Assembly (NCBI GenBank): GCA_036378295.1
Contig: DASUWS010000355.1
Coordinates: 1-5,933 of the forward strand
Reading direction: 5' to 3'
DNA from: DAHUXT01 sp036378295
Lineage (GTDB): Bacteria > Chloroflexota > Ktedonobacteria > Ktedonobacterales > JADMIN01
DNA length: 5,933 nt
The notes beneath the pieces were generated by a model. It saw nothing but the letters and a program-made list of their open reading frames with translations. It made no database searches and had not been told where the DNA came from. Below are positions 4,494-5,933 of this stretch, piece by piece (the first letter of the stretch is position 1; every line of letters begins with the position of its first letter). Made by a program: the position numbers and the translations under genes.

Positions 4494-5927
4494 ATGCCTT
4501 CCGCCGCAACCGCACTGCTGACACGATCCGCTGTCGAGCTGGCCGGGCTGGTACGCTCGGGCCAGATATCCTCTCGCGAGCTGGTTGAAGCATCCCTCGC
4601 GCGCATCACAGAAATGGCCGACCTCAACCCATTTACGCTGGTAGGCGGCGAGGGCGCACTTGCAGCCGCCGACGCCATTCAGCCGGGCGATCCACGCCCC
4701 TTTGCCGGCGTCCCGATAGCCATCAAAGAGTTGAACGCCGTGGCTGGCCAGCCGCTGACCATGGGCTCCGATCTCTATGGCGACTATCGGCCCGAGGCGG
4801 ACGCCTACGTGGTACGCCGCCTCAGAGACGCGGGATTCGTGCTGATTGGCCGCACTGCCGCGCCCGAGTTTGGCATCCTCCCGGTAACGGAGTCACGCCG
4901 CTTCGGCCCAACACGCAATCCCTGGAATCGCGACCACACGCCCGGCGGCTCATCGGGTGGCGCGGGGGCGGCTGTCGCGGCGGGCATCCTTCCGGTTGCT
5001 CACGGCTCAGATGGCGCGGGATCGATTCGAGTGCCCGCGGCATGCTGTGGGCTGGTGGGGCTGAAGCCGAGTCGCGGGCGCATCTCCTCCGGGCCGGACC
5101 TTGGCGAGAACTTCCTCTCAACCAACGCCGCGCTTACCCGCACGGTCGCCGACACCGCGCACCTGCTCGACGTCATGGCGGGCTATGAGATCGGCGATGC
5201 GAACTGGGCGCCTCCCCCTGCGGAGCCGTTCGCCGTCGCGGCCACCCGCGCCCCAGGACGCCTGCGTATCGCGCTGGTCACGGAGTCGCCGCTAGGCACT
5301 CCGATTGACCCCGCCTGCGTGCGAGCCGCGCAGGACGCGGCCAGGCTGCTGGAATCGCTTGGGCATACCGTTGAGGAGGTCACGCCGCCCAACTGGGACC
5401 AGCGGCCACTCATCCCAGTCTTTATGACATTGTACGCGGCAGGTATCGCCAGTGGGGTCGCGTTCGGTGCGATGATCCGCCAGCGGCCAGCGCAGCCTGA
5501 GGATGTCGAGCCGCTGACGTGGGCCTTCTGCCAGTACGACGCGACACATACCGGAGCCGATCTGCTCAGCGCGATCACTCAGCTCCAGGGACACGCGCGC
5601 CGCATGGTCGCGTATTTCTCAACCTTCGATGTGATGCTGACCCCGGCGCTAGGCCAACGTCCGGTACGTATCGGCGAGATCGACGCCAGCGCCGCGGAGC
5701 CAATGGGAGCGTTCCAGCGGGCAATGGCCTTCTCGCCCTTCACCGCTATCTGGAACGTCACAGGACAACCTGCCATCTCGCTGCCGCTCTATCAGGGAGA
5801 TGATGGGCTGCCGCTCGCAGTGCAACTGGTGGGACAGCCATTAGGTGAGGCTCCACTGCTCGCGCTGGCGAGCCAGATCGAGGCAGCGCACCCATGGGCC
5901 GAGCGCATGCCGCCATCAGCCGCGTGA
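4494..5927 (+). CDS. Amidase-signature family hydrolase, NylA-like
   Basis: The product has 477 residues, a normal full length for the family. The catalytic Lys78 lies in GVPIAIKEL (72-80), the cis-Ser153 in TPGGSSGG (149-156) and the nucleophile Ser177 in GSDGAGSIRVPAACCG (171-186). The 75- and 24-residue spacings are the same as in fatty-acid amide hydrolase (Lys142, Ser217, Ser241), so the triad is intact. A C-terminal FTAIWNVTGQPAISLPL (416-432) and LPLAVQLVG (439-447) complete the fold. The family hydrolyses carboxamides to acid and amine or ammonia. HGSDGAGSIRVPA-CCGLVGLKPSRGR resembles 6-aminohexanoate-cyclic-dimer hydrolase-type amidases, but substrate cannot be read from sequence. 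It lacks GatB/GatC neighbours, so a GatA role in tRNA amidation is unlikely. There is no signal peptide, so it is probably cytoplasmic. The gene is divergent from OsmC with a leader of about 150 bases. No downstream partner is visible: the window ends 6 bases after the stop. Confidence 0.95.
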   Translation: MPSAATALLTRSAVELAGLVRSGQISSRELVEASLARITEMADLNPFTLVGGEGALAAADAIQPGDPRPFAGVPIAIKELNAVAGQPLTMGSDLYGDYRPEADAYVVRRLRDAGFVLIGRTAAPEFGILPVTESRRFGPTRNPWNRDHTPGGSSGGAGAAVAAGILPVAHGSDGAGSIRVPAACCGLVGLKPSRGRISSGPDLGENFLSTNAALTRTVADTAHLLDVMAGYEIGDANWAPPPAEPFAVAATRAPGRLRIALVTESPLGTPIDPACVRAAQDAARLLESLGHTVEEVTPPNWDQRPLIPVFMTLYAAGIASGVAFGAMIRQRPAQPEDVEPLTWAFCQYDATHTGADLLSAITQLQGHARRMVAYFSTFDVMLTPALGQRPVRIGEIDASAAEPMGAFQRAMAFSPFTAIWNVTGQPAISLPLYQGDDGLPLAVQLVGQPLGEAPLLALASQIEAAHPWAERMPPSAA

Positions 5928-5933
5928 ACACAT

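Noticed and set aside
4494..5927. GatA subunit of the tRNA amidotransferase
   Set aside because: No gatB or gatC lies beside it, and the region around the nucleophile and the C-terminus look like stand-alone NylA-type amidases.

Overview
The window is a 5.9 kb stretch of high-GC bacterial chromosome with five protein genes. Four are complete and one is cut by the left edge. Nothing in it looks like a mobile element, CRISPR array, tRNA or rRNA. A high-GC, soil-type bacterium is likely. The large membrane protein, with a Pro/Gln/Tyr-rich cytoplasmic head, one membrane segment and tandem NTF2-like extracellular repeats, is a style I associate with Chloroflexota of the Ktedonobacteria type. That assignment is an inference from style, not a proven match.

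Layout. (1) Positions 1-1600, plus strand: the C-terminal two thirds of a D-amino-acid-oxidase-family flavoenzyme, followed with an ATGA overlap by a Rossmann-fold plus DUF2520 protein. The two form a translationally coupled pair that ends at a perfect 9-bp hairpin (1614-1639) in a short convergent gap. (2) 1692-3194, minus strand: a 500-residue single-pass membrane protein with three extracytoplasmic repeats, each carrying one cysteine pair. (3) 3195-3611: a 417-bp gap with no convincing gene and two weak stem-loops. (4) 3612-4133, minus strand: an OsmC-family thiol peroxidase-like protein with both catalytic cysteines. (5) 4134-4493: a 360-bp divergent control region. (6) 4494-5927, plus strand: a complete amidase-signature hydrolase with an intact Lys/Ser/Ser triad.

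How they fit together. The oxidase and DUF2520 genes are probably co-expressed, and a redox or amino-acid-linked role is plausible but unproven. OsmC and the amidase are transcribed away from each other. Their shared upstream region has TATACT boxes on both strands inside an imperfect inverted arrangement about 107 bp across, with a small palindrome near its centre. The OsmC leader also carries a 12-bp tandem repeat that lies in a possible short leader ORF ending three bases before the OsmC Shine-Dalgarno.

The coding genes are recognisable families in ordinary condition. I do not see clear evidence of a new multi-gene system. The most unusual material is the triple-repeat membrane protein and the OsmC/amidase control region.
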